In this document: positions 19,594-21,810 of the stretch, piece by piece | Layout of the letters: each line of letters opens with the position of its first letter | Numbering within the stretch: the stretch's first letter is position 1 | Assembly (NCBI GenBank): GCA_033557675.1 | Contig: JAWQRM010000517.1 | Location: 1-21,810, forward strand | Length of the DNA: 21,810 nt | From: Coptodactyla brooksi | Lineage: Eukaryota; Arthropoda; Insecta; Coleoptera; Scarabaeidae | Reading direction: 5' to 3' | Notes under the pieces: generated by a model | What the model was told of the DNA's origin: nothing | Database searches by the model: none | What the model saw: the letters and a program-made list of their open reading frames with translations, nothing else | Position numbers and translations under genes: made by a program

Positions 19594-19640
19594 CAGCCGA
19601 CTTTAAGCGCGCAGCTGCTGCTGCGCGCTGCTATCGGCTG
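19594..19640. repeat. GC-rich two-part hairpin (hairpin 3)
   Basis: An inner 10-bp stem AGCGCGCAGC/GCTGCGCGCT (19606-19615 and 19620-19629) with a TGCT loop sits inside an outer 7-bp stem CAGCCGA/TCGGCTG (19594-19600 and 19634-19640). A small asymmetric internal loop separates the stems. The high GC content stands out in this AT-rich window. Confidence 0.88.
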
Positions 19641-19668
19641 CGACATGGAGTTTTTTGAAATTTGTGCA

Positions 19669-19697
19669 CGCCATTTCAAAACACTTTTCAAATGGCG
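19669..19697. repeat. 8-bp inverted repeat (hairpin 4)
   Basis: CGCCATTT (19669-19676) and AAATGGCG (19690-19697) flank a 13-nt loop. It is weaker than its neighbours and is included because it continues the cluster. Confidence 0.65.
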
Positions 19698-20493
19698 TAC
19701 TTCAAGAGTATGCAAAAACCCAAAAATCGATTTTTTTTTTACTTTTTTAACTAGACATGACCTCTTAAACATGGAAAATATACCCAAATTTCCTAGTATT
19801 ATGGAGACAATGTATTGTGCAACGTTTTTCTTTTTCAGTACTTATCGTAAATTGAAATAAAATGATTCTTTCTAGATCAATTTTCAATCTTTTGTTTACA
19901 AATCTCTTGACATGTGGCAAAAAGATTTTACCACAAGCCCTGTGGGATAATGTTTATTAAGCAAATTATGGCAAATTACATTAAAAGCATTATTGTTATT
20001 ACGCTTATAAATATACAATGACAATACATTTTTAAGCGCGGACGCGAATCCTCCATTAGTTTACTAACGTCTGAGATGTTTTATTATCTAACAAAGTTTC
20101 CTGAGTTTAAGTGCTTCATTTCAGCTTTTCTTCGTTTCAGCCAAGCGACGTGTCTACAGCTCCGCTTAGCTGTAAAATTGGATATAAACTGCGAGTCGCA
20201 CTTCGATCGTCACAGCTGTTATTAACAAGGCCCACGTTAAGTTCCCCTGTTGTTATCTATATACGGACCAGTAGTAAACGCGTTATATGCCCACCAACGT
20301 TTTCCGATGCTATACAATTCTTCCAGAGAGTAATTGAAGACCCTTTAAATACCTACCGTTAATGGACAAAAAAGGATAATAGCGATAATTAACAGTTACG
20401 GTATTTGGCAGACAGTACAAGTGGTCTTGATTACTTGCTATTAATCCTACTTTACAGGTATAAAACAATCAGCAAGGTGTTTTCTACTATAGG

Positions 20494-20523
20494 ACTTGTC
20501 GATTCTTGTCGATTCATGTCGAT
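20494..20523. repeat. 10-bp-period tandem repeat
   Basis: Units of the form TTGTCGATTC, TTGTCGATTC and ATGTCGATAG follow one another. It is a short slippage-type repeat. Confidence 0.8.
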
Positions 20524-20702
20524 AGTAAATTTAAGCTCTGCTCTTTTTAGCGTTATTTGTAGACTTTGGGTATAAGGTCTGTGTATACTACTATATTTAC
20601 TATAATTTGCTCTATTTTATTTGTTCCTCAGGGTTGTGCGACGACGACGAAAGTTGTTTAACTACTTATTGTAGCGAACTTTATAAAATTATTCTTAAGA
20701 TC

Positions 20703-20717
20703 ACACCACTGTGGTGT
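20703..20717. repeat. Short palindrome ACACCAC-T-GTGGTGT
   Basis: A perfect 7-bp inverted repeat is centred on one base. A second small hairpin (GTAAGGG/CCCTTAC, 6-nt loop) follows at 20754-20773. Both are short enough to be chance. Confidence 0.7.
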
Positions 20718-21064
20718 ATATAAGTGTATATTTATGAAATAATTTAAAAAGGGGTAAGGGGTTCTGCCCTTACATCGACATATAGACGACATTCCTGGTA
20801 AAAATTTGAAAAAATACAGTCGTAAACATTTAGTAAACATTTTGTGATATGTAACTATGTAAGAAGTTTTTGTTAGCATCTCAGATATCACCCCTTTTCA
20901 AGAAATTTAAAATCATCACTGATAGTAAGGATTTTTTTATGAACTTAGCTAAAGCTTACATGTTATTCTTTAACTTTTTAAGTGCTGGTAGACAGTATGA
21001 CAATTAAATAACGAGTATTTTAGATACACAAAAAACACATTGAATTATGTTTAAAAGGTATTTT

Positions 21065-21810
21065 TTATTCAAAATATGTCTATATAAATGCATGCATAGA
21101 TTTCTGTATGTCATCCGTAGGAATGGCATACAGTACCTGCGTCACAGCTGCTTGAATGGTTGAAATATCATCATAAAACAATCCTTTCATCGCAATTTTC
21201 AGCTTAGGGAAAAGAAAATAGTCACACAGTAATATATCAGGCGAATGCGGTGGGTGGTCAATGACACAGATATTTTTTTTAGTCAAATATTCACGAACTT
21301 TTAACATCTTGTGTGGTGGTGCATTATTATGTAATAAAAATAGCTGTTTTCCTGCTAGATGTTCAGGCTTAACACGTATAATTCCTGACCACAAACGATG
21401 TAAAACTGCTAAATAATATTTTCCATTGACAGTTTTACCTTGTGGAATAAATTCCCTGTGGACAATTCTTTGTGAATTATAAAAAGTAGTCAACATTGTC
21501 TTGATTCTTGACTTCTGAAAACGCAATTTTTTTGGTTTTGTTCGCTTTTCGACTTCCATTCTGCAAATTGGCGCTTAGTTTCTGGATCATATTTAAAGCA
21601 CCATGTTTCATCATCAGTTGTGATCGAATCAAGAAAATCTGGATCATTTTCAGCAGTTTTAATGAGGTCTTCACAATGTTCTATACGAGCAATTTTTGGT
21701 CGTCATGTAAAGCATGTGTCTTTTAGTTTCTCTATTTGTTTTTAATTCTTCAGCCAACATTTTCGCAGTCAATTTTCCGTAGATGGCAATGTTTTCACGG
21801 ACTTCTTCTG
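21065..21810 (-). pseudogene. mariner-family transposase, decayed, 5' end outside window
   Basis: It would encode the D,D34D transposase that moves mariner elements at TA sites. Entering at the window edge, the minus strand reads EEVRENIAIYGKLTAKMLAE. A frameshift and a stop lie near 21695-21715, then PKIARIEHCEDLIKTAEN, LDSITTDDETWCFKYDPETK (first catalytic Asp) and RQFAEW. A second frameshift lies near 21550, and a long open frame (21559-21080) then gives KSRIKTMLTTFYNSQRIVHR, EFIPQGKTVNGKYYLAVLHR, LLHNNAPPH, and SPDILLCDYFLFPKLK. The usual HDNA motif is HNNA, so the second catalytic Asp is Asn (21326-21328). Exactly 34 residues separate it from the third Asp, as in D,D34D. A TAG at 21080-21082 interrupts the C-terminus, which resumes TYFE and stops at 21065. 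Inactive on several counts. Confidence 0.92.

Larger units (their letters stand above)
19701..21064. other. Unassigned spacer before mariner relic
   Basis: No gene is recognised. A frame at 20111-20362 follows a polypyrimidine-AG stretch (TTTTCTTCGTTTCAG at about 20126-20140) and could be mistaken for an exon, but its product resembles nothing known. Short repeats are listed separately. The 3' end of the mariner element should lie near 21011, where a TA precedes ACGAGTATTTTAGATAC, but no partner end is in the window. Confidence 0.45.

Noticed and set aside
20111..20362. 83-aa frame as an exon after a 3' splice-like site
   Set aside because: The polypyrimidine-AG is plausible but the product matches nothing, and no donor or neighbouring exon was found.
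1..21810. CRISPR arrays, tRNA or rRNA genes, bacterial operons
   Set aside because: No regularly spaced repeats, no convincing tRNA B-box with cloverleaf and no rRNA-like blocks were seen. The whole window has eukaryotic repeat character.

Overview
The window looks like repeat-rich, non-coding DNA from an animal, most likely an arthropod and probably an insect. It is AT-rich, has no operon-like gene packing, and no uninterrupted host gene was recognised. Almost every stretch with protein-level meaning is a broken transposable-element gene carrying in-frame stops and frameshifts. The mix of families (pogo/CENP-B-type, mariner, piggyBac, Penelope-like and two LINE types) is typical of arthropod genomes. 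The taxon is an inference; no species-specific marker is visible.

Layout, left to right. Positions 1-50 are a TTGACC microsatellite, followed by about 2.3 kb of AT-rich DNA with no recognisable content. Positions 2340-2785 are an interspersed repeat with a second copy at 14522-14975. Positions 2795-5750 form a large inverted-repeat structure: two arms of roughly 0.7 kb flank a decayed pogo-like transposase gene (3632-4877). A lone copy of part of one arm sits at 11138-11487. Positions 6200-6600 (minus) and 7569-8112 (plus) are pieces of Penelope-like elements in opposite orientations.

Positions 8641-12420 carry LINE 'A' on the plus strand: ORF1, then the ORF2 endonuclease. The endonuclease is split by an insert of about 2.2 kb (9631-11825), which itself holds the lone pogo arm. 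The LINE reading frame meets the insert at GAC on both sides. LINE A runs head-on into LINE 'B' on the minus strand (14059-12490), which has a coiled-coil ORF1 and an ORF2 endonuclease. Positions 15347-16626 (minus) hold a piggyBac transposase pseudogene with all three expected aspartates but several breaks. Positions 17479-18565 are a 1.1-kb near-palindromic foldback element. Positions 19100-19700 contain four separate hairpins. The right edge (21065-21810, minus) is a mariner transposase pseudogene, cut by the window end, whose second catalytic Asp has become Asn.

Nothing here works as a pathway. The story is layered insertion: LINE A and LINE B collided, the 2.2-kb insert split LINE A, and a pogo-arm fragment lies inside that insert. 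The most unusual structures are the long-armed pogo element with its lone arm, the unidentified 2.2-kb insert with a TATA motif and a higher-GC ORF, and the giant foldback repeat.
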